Assembly: GCA_001298545.1 (NCBI GenBank)
Contig: LJCX01000026.1
Coordinates: 1 to 64,000 of the forward strand
Direction of reading: 5' to 3'
Source: Actinobacteria bacterium OV320
GTDB taxonomy: Bacteria > Actinomycetota > Actinomycetes > Streptomycetales > Streptomycetaceae
Length of the DNA: 64,000 bases
Shown here: one piece after another, positions 51,693 to 60,681 of the stretch
Position numbering within the stretch: the first letter of the stretch is position 1
Layout: every line of letters starts with the position of its first letter
Translations under genes and position numbers: made by a program
Notes under the pieces: generated by a model
Told to the model about the DNA's origin: nothing
Databases searched by the model: none
The model's input: only the letters and a program-made list of their open reading frames with translations

Positions 51693-51716
51693 TCTGCCAA
51701 CCCTTGGCATGGCAGA
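51693..51716 (+). promoter_or_regulatory. nested palindrome before the solute-binding protein gene
   Basis: TGCCAA-CCC-TTGGCA (51695-51709) is a perfect palindrome. It overlaps the wider pair TCTGCCA (51693-51699) and TGGCAGA (51710-51716). It lies 16-39 bp before the start codon. The overlapping dyads strongly suggest an operator. Confidence 0.7.
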
Positions 51717-51731
51717 TCGAGGAGCGTGCGC

Positions 51732-53315
51732 GTGTTCAACCGGAACCGATCCTTGCAGCAGATGGCGGCGATCGTGTCCATATCCCTGGTGGCCGGATGC
51801 AGCCTCCTGGGAGAGGAGAGCTCCGACGATGCCGGACCGATCGTCGTGGGCACCACCAGTGCTCCCAGCACGCTCGATCCCGCCGCGGCCTGGGACGGCT
51901 CCTGGGAACTGTTCCGCAACATCTACCAGACGTTGCTGAGCTACCCCAACGGAGCGACGAGTCCCCAGCCGGACGCCGCCAAGTCCTGTGATTTCACGGA
52001 CGATTCGAACCGCACGTACAAGTGCGAACTGCGCGACGGACTGAAGTTCTCGAACGGCGACACGCTGGACGCGAACGCCGTGAAGCACTCGATCGACCGC
52101 ATAAGGACGATCAACGCCGAAACCGGCCCCAACGGACTCCTGGGCAGCCTGGACAGCGTCGAGACGAAGGGCGACCAGGTGGTGCTCTTCCGGCTCAACA
52201 AGCCGGACGCCACCTTCCCGTTCGTGCTCGCCACCCCCGGCATGTCCCTCGTCGACCCCGAGGACTACTCCGCGAAGGCTCTGCGCAAGGACGACGGCAT
52301 CGTCGGCTCCGGACCGTACCGGCTCCAGTCCTACGAAGAGGGCAAGCAGGCCGTACTGGTACGGAACGACAACTACAAGGGCTTCGCCGACCGCAAGAAC
52401 GACGCGGTGACCATCCGCTACTTCCAGGACTCCGGCGAGATGGTCAAGGCCCTGCGCAGCAAGGACATCGACATCACCTACCAGGGTCTCGCCGCCGACG
52501 ACATCGTCGACCTGGACGGCAAGACCGCCGCCAACGAGGGCCTCCAGCTCATCGAGGGCGCCGGCAGCAACATCAACTACCTGGTGTTCAACCCCAAGGA
52601 CCCGTGGTCCGACAAGGTCGCCGTGCGCCGGGCCGTGGCCCAGGTCGTGGACCGCGCCGCGATCGCCCACGAGGTCTACAAGGACACGGTCGAGCCGCTG
52701 TACTCCATGGTCCCGTCCGGCCTGACCGGCCACACCACCGGCTTCTTCGACTCCTTCGGCGACCCCGACAAGGCCAAGGCGCGCAAGATCCTCACCGAGG
52801 CGGGGATCACCGAGACCGTCCCGCTCACCCTCTGGTACACCACCGACCGCTACGGCTCCGACACCGCCCTGGAGTTCAAGGAGATCAAGAGGCAGCTCGA
52901 CGCCTCGGGCCTGTTCTCGGTCAAGCTGAAGAGCCGCCCCTGGAACACCTACGTGGTCGGCTACCAGAAGGGCGAGTACCCGGTGTTCGGGCGCGGCTGG
53001 GCCCCGGACTTCCCCGACGCGGACAACTTCATCGCCCCCTTCGTCGGCGATCAGAACGCGCTCGGCACGCCCTACCCGGCGAAGGAGATCACGCAGGTGC
53101 TGCTGCCCCGCTCCCGCGGCGAGAGCGACCGCGCCAACGTGGTGCAGGACTTCGAGGACGCCCAGCAGATCCTCGTCGACGACGCCCGGCTGCTGCCGCT
53201 GTGGCAGGGCAAGCAGTACCTGGCCTCCTCCGAGGACGTCTCGGGCGGCGAGCGGTCCCTGGACCCGTCGACGATCATGATGATGTGGGAGCTGACGCGC
53301 AAGACCAGCTGGTAG
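51732..53315 (+). CDS. family-5 extracellular solute-binding lipoprotein
   Basis: A 527-residue ABC solute-binding protein of the peptide/nickel type. A lipobox (SISLVAGC, about residues 15-22) makes it a lipoprotein. The core shows TTSAPSTLDPAAAWDGS, NIYQTLLSY, FSNGDTLDANAVKHS and GSGPYRL. No permease or ATPase gene is adjacent, so it must work with transporters encoded elsewhere or act as a free receptor. GTG 51732 lies 7 bases after GAGGAG; the frame extends upstream to 51648. A nested palindrome before the start may control it. Confidence 0.9.
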   Translation: MFNRNRSLQQMAAIVSISLVAGCSLLGEESSDDAGPIVVGTTSAPSTLDPAAAWDGSWELFRNIYQTLLSYPNGATSPQPDAAKSCDFTDDSNRTYKCELRDGLKFSNGDTLDANAVKHSIDRIRTINAETGPNGLLGSLDSVETKGDQVVLFRLNKPDATFPFVLATPGMSLVDPEDYSAKALRKDDGIVGSGPYRLQSYEEGKQAVLVRNDNYKGFADRKNDAVTIRYFQDSGEMVKALRSKDIDITYQGLAADDIVDLDGKTAANEGLQLIEGAGSNINYLVFNPKDPWSDKVAVRRAVAQVVDRAAIAHEVYKDTVEPLYSMVPSGLTGHTTGFFDSFGDPDKAKARKILTEAGITETVPLTLWYTTDRYGSDTALEFKEIKRQLDASGLFSVKLKSRPWNTYVVGYQKGEYPVFGRGWAPDFPDADNFIAPFVGDQNALGTPYPAKEITQVLLPRSRGESDRANVVQDFEDAQQILVDDARLLPLWQGKQYLASSEDVSGGERSLDPSTIMMMWELTRKTSW

Positions 53316-53407
53316 GCGGTCGGTGAGCCGGTCCGTGGGCCCGGTTGTCAGTGGTCGCCTGTAGGTTCTGTGCTCTACAAGTGACCGCACGACGCAAGGA
53401 CGTTGAC

Positions 53408-54100
53408 GTGACCGACATCGCCATGCTGCCCGAGTCCTGGCGCGGGGTTCTGGGCGACGAACTCCAGCAGCCCTACTTCAAGGAGCTGACGGAGTTCGTC
53501 GAGGGGGAGCGGGCGGCCGGTCCCGTCTACCCCCCGCGCGAGGAGGTCTTCGCCGCGCTCGACGCGACGCCGTACGAGCAGGTGAAGGTGCTCGTCCTCG
53601 GCCAGGACCCGTACCACGGCGAGGGCCAGGGACACGGCCTGTGCTTCTCGGTGCGGCCGGGAGTGAAGATCCCGCCGTCCCTGCGGAACATCTACAAGGA
53701 ACTGCACGCGGAGCTGGACACGCCGATCCCGGACAACGGCTACCTGATGCCGTGGGCACAGCAGGGCGTCCTGCTGCTGAACGCGGTCCTCACGGTCCGC
53801 TCCGGCGAGGCGAACTCGCACAAGGGCAAGGGCTGGGAGAAGTTCACGGACGCGGTGATCCGCGCGGTCGCCGACCGGCCCGACCCGGCCGTCTTCGTCC
53901 TGTGGGGCAACTACGCGCAGAAGAAGCTCCCGCTCATCGACGAGACCCGGCACATCGTGGTCAAGGGCGCCCACCCCTCGCCGCTGTCGGCCAAGAAGTT
54001 CTTCGGTTCCCGCCCGTTCACGCAGATCAACGAGGCGGTGGCCCAGCAGGGCCACGAGCCGATCGACTGGACCGTCCCGAACCTGGCCGACCAGGCCTGA
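53408..54100 (+). CDS. ung: uracil-DNA glycosylase
   Basis: A 230-residue DNA repair enzyme removing uracil from DNA. GQDPYHG with catalytic D67, the GLCFSV strand and the HPSPLS loop are all present. The N-terminus is short. GTG 53408 follows AAGGA; the frame extends upstream to 53345. Length and motifs are those of family 1 Ung. It is a single gene. Confidence 0.96.
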   Translation: MTDIAMLPESWRGVLGDELQQPYFKELTEFVEGERAAGPVYPPREEVFAALDATPYEQVKVLVLGQDPYHGEGQGHGLCFSVRPGVKIPPSLRNIYKELHAELDTPIPDNGYLMPWAQQGVLLLNAVLTVRSGEANSHKGKGWEKFTDAVIRAVADRPDPAVFVLWGNYAQKKLPLIDETRHIVVKGAHPSPLSAKKFFGSRPFTQINEAVAQQGHEPIDWTVPNLADQA

Positions 54101-54249
54101 CCCGACGCCGCCTGACCCGGCCCGACCTCGGGTGACCGCAGCTGCCGCCTGCCGCCGGGCCGGTTCCTCCGCGGACCGGCACGGTGCCGCCTGACCGGGA
54201 TTGCGGATGCCTGCGGCTAGCGTCGTCGCAACGACGCAAGGAGGCCGTG

Positions 54250-54753
54250 GTGGCGGAGCGACAGGGGCAGACGGTGCCGGACGCCCTGCTGACGCGGATC
54301 GGGCAGGTCGTGATGCTGCACCACGGGGGAGACCGCGAGGAGGCCCGGCGCCGCCTCCTCGACCTGTGGACGGAGCTCGGCGAGGGCGGTGCCCCGCTGC
54401 ACCGCTGCACCCTCGCCCACTACCTGGCCGACACCCACGACGACCCCTCGGACGAGCTGGCGTGGGACCTGCGGGCGCTGACGGCGGCGGAGGAGGAGCA
54501 CGTCGGCTCGGCCGAGGTGCGGGCGCTCTATCCGTCGCTGCACCTCAACCTGGCGGCGGACTACGTCAAACTCGGCCGTGCCGAGGCTGCCCGCACCCAT
54601 GTACGCAGGGCCCGTACGGCGGCCGTGGCACTGAGGGACGACAGCTACGGGGACGGCGTACGGGCGGCGATCAGCCGGATGGAACTGAGACTGGGGCCGG
54701 GCGAAGGCGAAGGCGAGTGGGAGGGACGGGGCGAGTGGGAGCGGGAGTGGTGA
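54250..54753 (+). CDS. hypothetical protein with TPR-like helices
   Basis: A 167-residue protein with mostly helical sequence (LTRIGQVVMLHHGGDREEARRRLLDLWTEL; LHLNLAADYVKLGRAEAARTHVRRAR), which reads like tetratricopeptide repeats. The last ~17 residues are a low-complexity Gly/Glu/Trp tail. GTG 54250 follows AAGGAGG by 6 bases. Function unknown; TPR-like proteins usually bind partner proteins. A 15-bp direct repeat (54741-54755, 54773-54787) spans its stop codon. Confidence 0.75.
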   Translation: MAERQGQTVPDALLTRIGQVVMLHHGGDREEARRRLLDLWTELGEGGAPLHRCTLAHYLADTHDDPSDELAWDLRALTAAEEEHVGSAEVRALYPSLHLNLAADYVKLGRAEAARTHVRRARTAAVALRDDSYGDGVRAAISRMELRLGPGEGEGEWEGRGEWEREW

Positions 54754-54857
54754 GAGCGGCTCGGCCGTCGGCGCGGGAGTGGTGAGACCGGCGAGGCGGT
54801 CGTCTTCCTACGGCCACGGCCACGGCCACGGACACGGCACCTGGCACCTGGCACCTG
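54741..54857. repeat. short repeats after the TPR-like gene
   Basis: GCGGGAGTGGTGAGA is duplicated at 54741-54755 and 54773-54787, the first copy covering the stop codon. Then GGCCAC (four copies) and GGCACCT (three copies) follow to 54857. Confidence 0.85.
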
Positions 54858-54862
54858 AACCC

Positions 54863-55354
54863 TCACCGCCCGTAGGCCTGCTCGCAGATCGCCGCCTCCG
54901 GGCTGTCGCCCTGCCAGCCGCCGTACGTCCTGCCGAGCGCGCACACGTCGGTGTTCCGGCGCACCTCCTTCTCGATGTCCGGGATCGCCACGCGCGGCAG
55001 CGCGTGCCGCCGGACCTCCGGGTGAGACGGCCGGGGGTGCGGGCGGGAGCGGGACGAGGGCGGCTGACCGGCGCCCCCGGCCCCCGGCAGCGTCGCCGTC
55101 CGCCGCCGCTGTGCCGGAGCCGTCGGCGCATCCGGTGTCGGCTCACGGGACGGCCCGACCATCTCCAGCGCCTCCCGGGCGGGCGCCTGGACGACCTGCA
55201 CCTCGGCTTGCCCCTCCGGCCGCGGCACGGACGGCTGGGACGGTGCCAGGACGGGGCCGGGGACGGCCGGGCGCTGGACGGTCACGCATCCCGCGAGGGC
55301 CGAGACGGCCACGGTGACCAGGAGCGTTGCGGTAGTCGTCGTCGTTCGATGCAC
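54863..55354 (-). CDS. hypothetical lipoprotein
   Basis: A 163-residue protein from GTG 55354. A short Thr-rich start, hydrophobic core and lipobox (VSALAGC) indicate a lipid-anchored protein. The rest is Pro/Arg/Ala-rich and probably disordered, ending with a short conserved-looking tail (VRRNTDVCALGRTYGGWQGD, then ICEQAYG) containing two cysteines. GTG 55417 would extend it by 21 residues but breaks the signal peptide. Function unknown. Confidence 0.65.
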   Translation of the reverse strand: MHRTTTTTATLLVTVAVSALAGCVTVQRPAVPGPVLAPSQPSVPRPEGQAEVQVVQAPAREALEMVGPSREPTPDAPTAPAQRRRTATLPGAGGAGQPPSSRSRPHPRPSHPEVRRHALPRVAIPDIEKEVRRNTDVCALGRTYGGWQGDSPEAAICEQAYGR

Positions 55355-55465
55355 CCGCGCAACTCTGCTGGTTCCGCCCGCCCGAGCAACAGCGGAGCAG
55401 CGGAGGATGCCCCGCACGGGTGATCTCGTACCCCGTTAGAGGGAGCGGGCCCGCCCGCGCTGACG

Positions 55466-55592
55466 TCACTCGCCGGTGAAACCGTCGATGCGCTCCCGGA
55501 TCAGGTCGGCGTGGCCGTTGTGACGGGCGTACTCCTCGATCATGTGGGCGTAGATCCAGCGCAGGCTGAACGGCTCGTCGGTGGACGCGGCC
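55466..55592 (-). pseudogene. DinB-like (DUF664) 3' remnant
   Basis: The reverse strand encodes about 40 residues ending at a TGA, with STDEPFSLRWIYAHMIEEYARHN and HADLIRERIDG. This is the C-terminal signature of DinB-like/DUF664 mycothiol-dependent proteins, which are about 160-180 residues long. The open frame continues upstream only as unrelated shadow of a neighbouring gene, and no start or N-terminal DUF664 sequence is seen. I call it a 5'-deleted remnant. Confidence 0.75.
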
Positions 55593-55765
55593 GCCGGACA
55601 TGCCCCTGAACACCCCCGGGGACCCCCGCTCACCGCCTTCGGGCCGGGGGCCGGCGCACCTCGCGGACCGGCGGGCGGGGGCCGGGGAGGGGCCCCGTAT
55701 GCTGCCGTACACGGCAGGCCGGGCCGTGGGCCGGGCAGCGTGGGACAGGTAGCGAGGGAGCGCCC

Positions 55766-56677
55766 GTGAAGGTCGGCTGCATCGGACTCGGCGACATCGC
55801 GCAGAAGGCGTATCTGCCGGTGCTCGGCGCGCTGCCCGGGATCGAGCTCCACCTCCAGACCCGCACACCGGCCACCCTCGACCGGGTCGCCGACGGCCTG
55901 CGCCTGCCCCGCGAGCAGCGCCACCACGACCTCGACGCGCTCCTCGCCGCCGGTCTGGACGCGGCCTTCGTGCACGCCCCCACCGCCGCCCACCCCGAGA
56001 TCGTCTCCCGGCTGCTGGAGGCGGGCGTCCCGACGTACGTGGACAAGCCCCTCGCCTACGAACTCGCCGACTCCGAGCGGCTCGTCACGCTCGCGGAAGC
56101 GCGGAACGTGTCCCTCGCCGTCGGCTTCAACCGACGCCTCGCGCCCGGCTACGCGCAATGCGCCGACCACCCGCGCGAGCTGATCCTCATGCAGAAGAAC
56201 CGGGTCGGGCTGCCCGAGCAGCCGCGCACGATGATCCTCGACGACTTCATCCACGTCGTGGACACCCTGCGCTTCCTGGTGCCGGGCCCGGTCGACGACG
56301 TGACCGTGCGCGCCCGCGTCGAGGACGGCCTGCTGCACCACGTCGTCCTCCAGCTCGCCGGCCCCGGCTTCACCGCGCTCGGCGTGATGAACCGGCTCAG
56401 CGGTTCCAACGAGGAGATCCTCGAGGTGTCCGGGCAGGACACCAAGCGCCAGGTCGTCAACCTCGCCGAGGTGATCGATCACAAGGGGCAGCCCACCGTG
56501 CGGCGGCGCGGCGACTGGGTGCCGGTGGCCCGGCAGCGCGGCATCGAACAGGCGGTGCTCGCCTTCCTGGACGCCGTGCGCGCGGGCAAGGTGCTCAGCG
56601 CCCGGGACGCGCTGGCGACTCATGAGCTGTGCGAGCGGGTGGTACGAGCGGTGCGGGAGCAGTCCGCCGCAGCCTGA
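55766..56677 (+). CDS. Gfo/Idh/MocA-family oxidoreductase
   Basis: A 303-residue NAD(P)-dependent sugar-type oxidoreductase. GCIGLGDIAQKAYLP starts the nucleotide fold, and EAGVPTYVDKPLAYE is the conserved catalytic-lysine motif (the EKP motif here reads DKP). A second domain follows. GTG 55766 follows a purine-rich stretch. Its 3' end overlaps the convergent lnt gene by 83 bp. The substrate is unknown; members reduce or oxidise sugars, inositols or biliverdin. Confidence 0.87.
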   Translation: MKVGCIGLGDIAQKAYLPVLGALPGIELHLQTRTPATLDRVADGLRLPREQRHHDLDALLAAGLDAAFVHAPTAAHPEIVSRLLEAGVPTYVDKPLAYELADSERLVTLAEARNVSLAVGFNRRLAPGYAQCADHPRELILMQKNRVGLPEQPRTMILDDFIHVVDTLRFLVPGPVDDVTVRARVEDGLLHHVVLQLAGPGFTALGVMNRLSGSNEEILEVSGQDTKRQVVNLAEVIDHKGQPTVRRRGDWVPVARQRGIEQAVLAFLDAVRAGKVLSARDALATHELCERVVRAVREQSAAA

Positions 56678-58166
56678 CCGTCCGCGCGCCCTCCGTGAGC
56701 GCGAGGGCCAGCAGCACCAGCAGGGCTCCGTGGACCGGCCAGTCGCCGTAGCGGACGTACGGGGTGACGCCGTCGGCGAGCGGGACGTCGTAGACGGCCG
56801 TCGTGCTCGCCTCCGTGCCCAGCCACGAGCCCATCCGCCGGCCACTCGCGTCGTACACGGCCGAGACGCCGGTGAGGGTGGAGTGGACGAACGGCCGCCC
56901 GGTCTCCGCGGCGCGCAGCGCGCCCAGCGAGGCGTGCTGCGCGGGCGCCCAGCTGTGCTGGAAGGAGGAGGTCGACGACTGCGCGACCAGCACGTCCGCG
57001 CCGTCCCCGGCCAGGTGCCGGCTCATGTCGGGGAACGCCGTCTCGAAGCACACCATCGGCCCGATGCGCAGCCCGTGACCGGCGTCCATCACGACCTGCT
57101 CGGTACCGCGCCGCCGGTCCTCACCGGCCGCCTTGCCGACGGAGGTGGCCCAGCCGAGCAGGGAGCGGGCCGGTATGTACTCCCCGAACGGCACCAGACG
57201 CATCTTGTCGTACCGGTCGCCGGTCGGGCCCTCGGACCCGATGAGCATCGAGCTCTTGTAGATGCCGGGCCGGTCGGAGCGGCGGGCGTCGACGTTGACG
57301 AGGATGTCGGCGCCGGTGACACGGGACAACTCCGCCAGGCGCCGGGCCAGGTCGGGCCGGTCGTCGAGGTCGTAGCCGACGCTGCTCTCGCCCCACACGA
57401 TCAGGTCCACGTCCTGCCCGACCAGCCGCCGGGTCAACTGCTCCTCGCGGTCGAAGCGCCGGTCGGGGCCGTCGATCACCCCCGGCTGCACGACGGCGAT
57501 CCGGGCCTGCCCGTCGGCGTCGGGACGCGGCGCCCACATCCACGCGGCGGAGGCCGTGGCGGCGGTGGCCACCAGGCCGGCGACGGCCGGGGCCCGGGAC
57601 GCCGGAACGGAGACCAGGACGGCGGCCGACACGTTGACCGCCACCACCAGGAAGCTCAGCAGCCACACCCCGCCGACGGAGGCGAGCCGCAACGCGGGCT
57701 CCACCTGCCACTGACTGGCCCCGAGCATGCCCCACGGCCCGCCGAGCCCCTGCCAGGAGCGGACGAGCTCGATCGCCAGCCAGCCCGAGGGCAGGACCAG
57801 CAGCGCGGCGAACACCCGCCCGCGGCTGGGGATCACGTCCGCGGTGAGAAACCGGCGGACCAGCCACGCCCACGGGCCCCACAGGGCGCCCAGCAGCGCG
57901 CCGATCACCACGGTGAACACATGCAGGCTCGGCAGCAGCCAGTGGTGCATGGCCAGCATGAAACCGAACCCGCCGCTCCATCCGTCGTACGCGGCCCGCC
58001 TCCCCGTCGGCGCGGAGCGGGCGAGCAGGATCCACGGCACGAGCGCGAGATAGGCCCACCACCACAGGGCCGGCGCGGGGAACGCGAGCACGGGCAACGC
58101 GCCCGCGAGAGCCGCGACGGCCGTACGCCGCCAGGGGGAGGTGAGCCACAGTCCGAACGTCTTCAT
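56595..58166 (-). CDS. lnt: apolipoprotein N-acyltransferase
   Basis: A 523-residue membrane enzyme that adds the third acyl chain to the N-terminal cysteine of lipoproteins. About six to eight N-terminal hydrophobic helices are followed by a nitrilase-like domain: E260 (WGESS), K321 (DKMRLVPFGEY) and C373 (VCFETAFPD) match the catalytic triad. Actinobacteria, including Streptomyces, have Lnt, so monoderm lipoproteins here may be triacylated. ATG 58166 begins MKTFGLWL. A 3' overlap of 83 bp with the convergent MocA-type gene puts their C-terminal codons on opposite strands of the same DNA. Confidence 0.93.
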   Translation of the reverse strand: MKTFGLWLTSPWRRTAVAALAGALPVLAFPAPALWWWAYLALVPWILLARSAPTGRRAAYDGWSGGFGFMLAMHHWLLPSLHVFTVVIGALLGALWGPWAWLVRRFLTADVIPSRGRVFAALLVLPSGWLAIELVRSWQGLGGPWGMLGASQWQVEPALRLASVGGVWLLSFLVVAVNVSAAVLVSVPASRAPAVAGLVATAATASAAWMWAPRPDADGQARIAVVQPGVIDGPDRRFDREEQLTRRLVGQDVDLIVWGESSVGYDLDDRPDLARRLAELSRVTGADILVNVDARRSDRPGIYKSSMLIGSEGPTGDRYDKMRLVPFGEYIPARSLLGWATSVGKAAGEDRRRGTEQVVMDAGHGLRIGPMVCFETAFPDMSRHLAGDGADVLVAQSSTSSFQHSWAPAQHASLGALRAAETGRPFVHSTLTGVSAVYDASGRRMGSWLGTEASTTAVYDVPLADGVTPYVRYGDWPVHGALLVLLALALTEGARTVRLRRTAPAPLVPPARTAHESPARPGR

Positions 58167-58239
58167 ACGGCACCTCCCTACCCGCTCAGGGGTGCCTCCA
58201 GTGTGCGCGCGTCGGACGATCTCCGACAGGGGAAGGTTC

Positions 58240-58713
58240 TCAGCCGGTGAGTCGCCGCCATTTCTCCCGGACGACGACCTCACGCACCCGCCACCCGTCG
58301 TCGGTCCGCAGCAGACCGAAGGAGTACCTGCCCCCACAGACGAAGTCCGGCGCACCGGCCGCCGCCGCGTCGTCGTGCTCGGCGGTGGCCAGCCGCATCG
58401 GGTTCACGTAGTCAGCCTGGACCTGGGCGGTGTCGCCCGTGTCCTGCTCCAGAACCCCGAAGCGCACCTGGCGATTGACGATGAGGTGCTGCCGCATCGC
58501 GAACACCCGCAGGGTCTCCGCGAGCCATGAGGCGACGTTCCCGGCGTCCCCCTCGATACCACCGGCCGAGCGGTAGTCCGCCCGCCCGTCGGACGTGAAC
58601 AGTTCCCGGTACGCCGTCCAGTCACCGTCGTCGACCGCCACCGCGTAGTCGGTGACCAACCCGTCCACGGCCAGCCGGTCCATCACTGCGGCGAGTTCCA
58701 CACGCTGCGTCAT
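58240..58713 (-). CDS. SnoaL-like / NTF2-family protein
   Basis: A 157-residue cone-shaped alpha+beta-barrel protein (VMDRLAVDGLVTDYAVAVDDGDWTAYRELF, MRQHLIVN). Such proteins include polyketide cyclases, ring-cleaving enzymes and many orphans. No polyketide gene is adjacent, so its ligand is open. ATG 58713 is chosen; ATG 58731 is an alternative and neither has a clear ribosome site. Confidence 0.83.
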   Translation of the reverse strand: MTQRVELAAVMDRLAVDGLVTDYAVAVDDGDWTAYRELFTSDGRADYRSAGGIEGDAGNVASWLAETLRVFAMRQHLIVNRQVRFGVLEQDTGDTAQVQADYVNPMRLATAEHDDAAAAGAPDFVCGGRYSFGLLRTDDGWRVREVVVREKWRRLTG

Positions 58714-58806
58714 GGCCCGAGTGTTGGGCATGAGGGCTGCTCAGCCAAGCTCCGTGCGGGAACGATCCGGTAATGCGGTGCGGTGAGCTCAGCGAGGGAG
58801 GCTCTG

Positions 58807-59340
58807 TCACCCGTCGAACTCGGTGAGGTCGATGGCGTGGACGTGCAACGCGAAGCGGTGCACCGGGTGCACCGTTTCGCGTTCCGGTGTCATGCCGAGC
58901 TTGCGGCTGATGTTCTCGGACGCGTCGTCACCGATCCGGTTGATGCTGATGACGCGGTCCAGGCCGCGATCCTGGAGGGCGAACTCCAGCGTCGCGTGGG
59001 CGGCCTCGGACGCGTACCCCTGACCCCAGAACTGGGATCCGAACCGCCAGCTGATCGCCACGTCGGGCCGTACCTCCGGCAGGAACTCGGGCACGGACAG
59101 GCCCGTGAAGCCGGCCAGTTCGCCCGAGCCGAGCAGTTCCACGGCGAAGAGTCCGAAGCCCTCCTCGTCCCACTCCTCCTCCCACCGCTCGATGGCCTCC
59201 GCCGTCCGCTCCAGGTCGAGAACCGACCCGTCGTCGACCCAGCGCATGACGTGCGGATCCGCGTTGATCTCGGCCATCGGCACGAGGTCGTCGTCGTTCC
59301 AGCGGCGGAGGAGGAGGCGGGGGGTGTGGATCTCGGTCAT
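58807..59340 (-). CDS. GNAT-family N-acetyltransferase
   Basis: A 177-residue acetyltransferase: TPRLLLRRWNDDDLVPMAEIN at the N-terminus is a RimJ/RimL-type signature, and GQGYASEAAHATLEFA includes the acetyl-CoA loop (Q/RxxGxG-like). It acetylates an amine of a small molecule or protein; the target is not known. ATG 59340 has GGATGG about 9 bases away, and ATG 59349 is too close to the ribosome site. Confidence 0.87.
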   Translation of the reverse strand: MTEIHTPRLLLRRWNDDDLVPMAEINADPHVMRWVDDGSVLDLERTAEAIERWEEEWDEEGFGLFAVELLGSGELAGFTGLSVPEFLPEVRPDVAISWRFGSQFWGQGYASEAAHATLEFALQDRGLDRVISINRIGDDASENISRKLGMTPERETVHPVHRFALHVHAIDLTEFDG

Positions 59341-59423
59341 GGTGACCATCCTGCCCGTGGGGGGAGCCTCACCGGTAATCGGCGCTAACCGGCGCCGGGG
59401 CGGCCGGCGGCGTAGACCGGGCG

Positions 59424-59521
59424 GTCCGAGCTCTGTCCGAGCTCTGTCCGAGCTCAGTCCGGGCTCAGTCCGAGCTCCGTCCGGGCTCAGCCGAGTTCCG
59501 TCCGAGTTCCGTCCGGGCCCC
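59424..59521. repeat. 11-bp tandem array
   Basis: About nine copies of GTCCGAGCTCT and close variants (GTCCGGGCTCA, GTCCGAGTTCC), one of them 10 bp. It lies 22 bp beyond the YihY stop, between it and the start region of the GNAT gene. Confidence 0.93.
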
Positions 59522-59542
59522 GTTCAGGTCGTTGCCGGGCTC

Positions 59543-60520
59543 TCAGTGGTCGGGGTTCTTGGTCGGTCCGGTCTGATCGGTCCGATGGTTCTGGCGGCGG
59601 GAGATCTGCCCCCGTGCCGTGCGCCACCGTGACCGGGTCTGGTCGACCAGGGTGTCCCACTGCCGGCGGACCTCGTGGTCGGAGGGGCGGTGACCCTGAC
59701 GGATCCGCTCGAGTTCGTCCCGCACCTCGCGCCCCAGCGCCGACGATCCGACCATGACCAGCATGGCGGCGAAGAGCGCGGAGATCATCGCGAAGACCGC
59801 TCCCACCACGCCGTAGCGTGCGGCGTAGGAGTTGAACAGCCGCGGCAGATAGACGGCCGCGCCCACCGAATAGGCCGCCGTCAGGACGGCGGCGGTGACG
59901 CCGAAGGGGACCAGGTCCCGCCAGTCGACCCGCTTCGCCGACAGGAGCCGTCCGCTCCAGACGAGGAACGCGGCCGTCACCGGTACCTCGCACACCGAGG
60001 CGACCAGTCCCAGTTCGCCCTTGCCGAGGAGCGCGGTGAGCGAGGCGGTGCACACTGCGTAGCCGCCCAGGCCGAGGACCCACCACAGGCCGTTGCGGGT
60101 GTTGCGCACGCTGAGCGGGCTGAGCTCCCATGTCTGTTCGACGAGGCGCTGTGCGGCCCGGGCGAAACTGAGTACGGAGATGATGAGGAACAAGGCTCCG
60201 AAGACGCCCACGCTCGCACTGCTGTCCTCCGCGGGGGAGAAGAGGGAGCTGACAGCCGTCGCGCCCGCGCCGGTGAGGTGGTAGCGCTTGATGATCTGCT
60301 CCGCGGCGTCGTAGTGCACGAAGCTGCTCACCACGGCGCCGATGAGGATGGAGAGCGGGACCAGTGCGGTCAGCGCGCTGGATGCCAGGGCCATCGACCG
60401 GTCGAAGCCCACGATCTTCTGGAACCGGTTGATGACGCGCAACGCGAAGGCGGGACGCAGCCAGAACGTCAGTGTTCTGACGAGGCGCTCACGCTTGATC
60501 CTCGCCGTCGTGCCCTCCAT
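59543..60520 (-). CDS. YihY/BrkB-family membrane protein
   Basis: A 325-residue protein with five to six hydrophobic helices (about residues 45-275): ALASSALTALVPLSILIG, VFGALFLIISVLSFARA, GVVGAVFAMISALFAAMLVM. It matches the YihY/BrkB family, once called virulence factor BrkB or RNase BN but with no proven transport or nuclease function. The C-terminus is charged and Arg/Gln-rich. ATG 60520 has no strong Shine-Dalgarno, and the frame runs upstream to 60790 as shadow. An 11-bp array follows its stop. Confidence 0.87.
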   Translation of the reverse strand: MEGTTARIKRERLVRTLTFWLRPAFALRVINRFQKIVGFDRSMALASSALTALVPLSILIGAVVSSFVHYDAAEQIIKRYHLTGAGATAVSSLFSPAEDSSASVGVFGALFLIISVLSFARAAQRLVEQTWELSPLSVRNTRNGLWWVLGLGGYAVCTASLTALLGKGELGLVASVCEVPVTAAFLVWSGRLLSAKRVDWRDLVPFGVTAAVLTAAYSVGAAVYLPRLFNSYAARYGVVGAVFAMISALFAAMLVMVGSSALGREVRDELERIRQGHRPSDHEVRRQWDTLVDQTRSRWRTARGQISRRQNHRTDQTGPTKNPDH

Positions 60521-60681
60521 GGAGATCGTGACCGTTGTGGCGACGCGATCGTAACGGAAGGTAGCGGGGCCGACACGGGGCGACACGGGACGGAAAGGGG
60601 CAGCAAGGGGCGGTACGGGGAGAGCGGGAGAAGGGGAAGGCTGGAAGGTGGGGGGCGCGGCGGGGGAGAGGGGTCCTGGGC

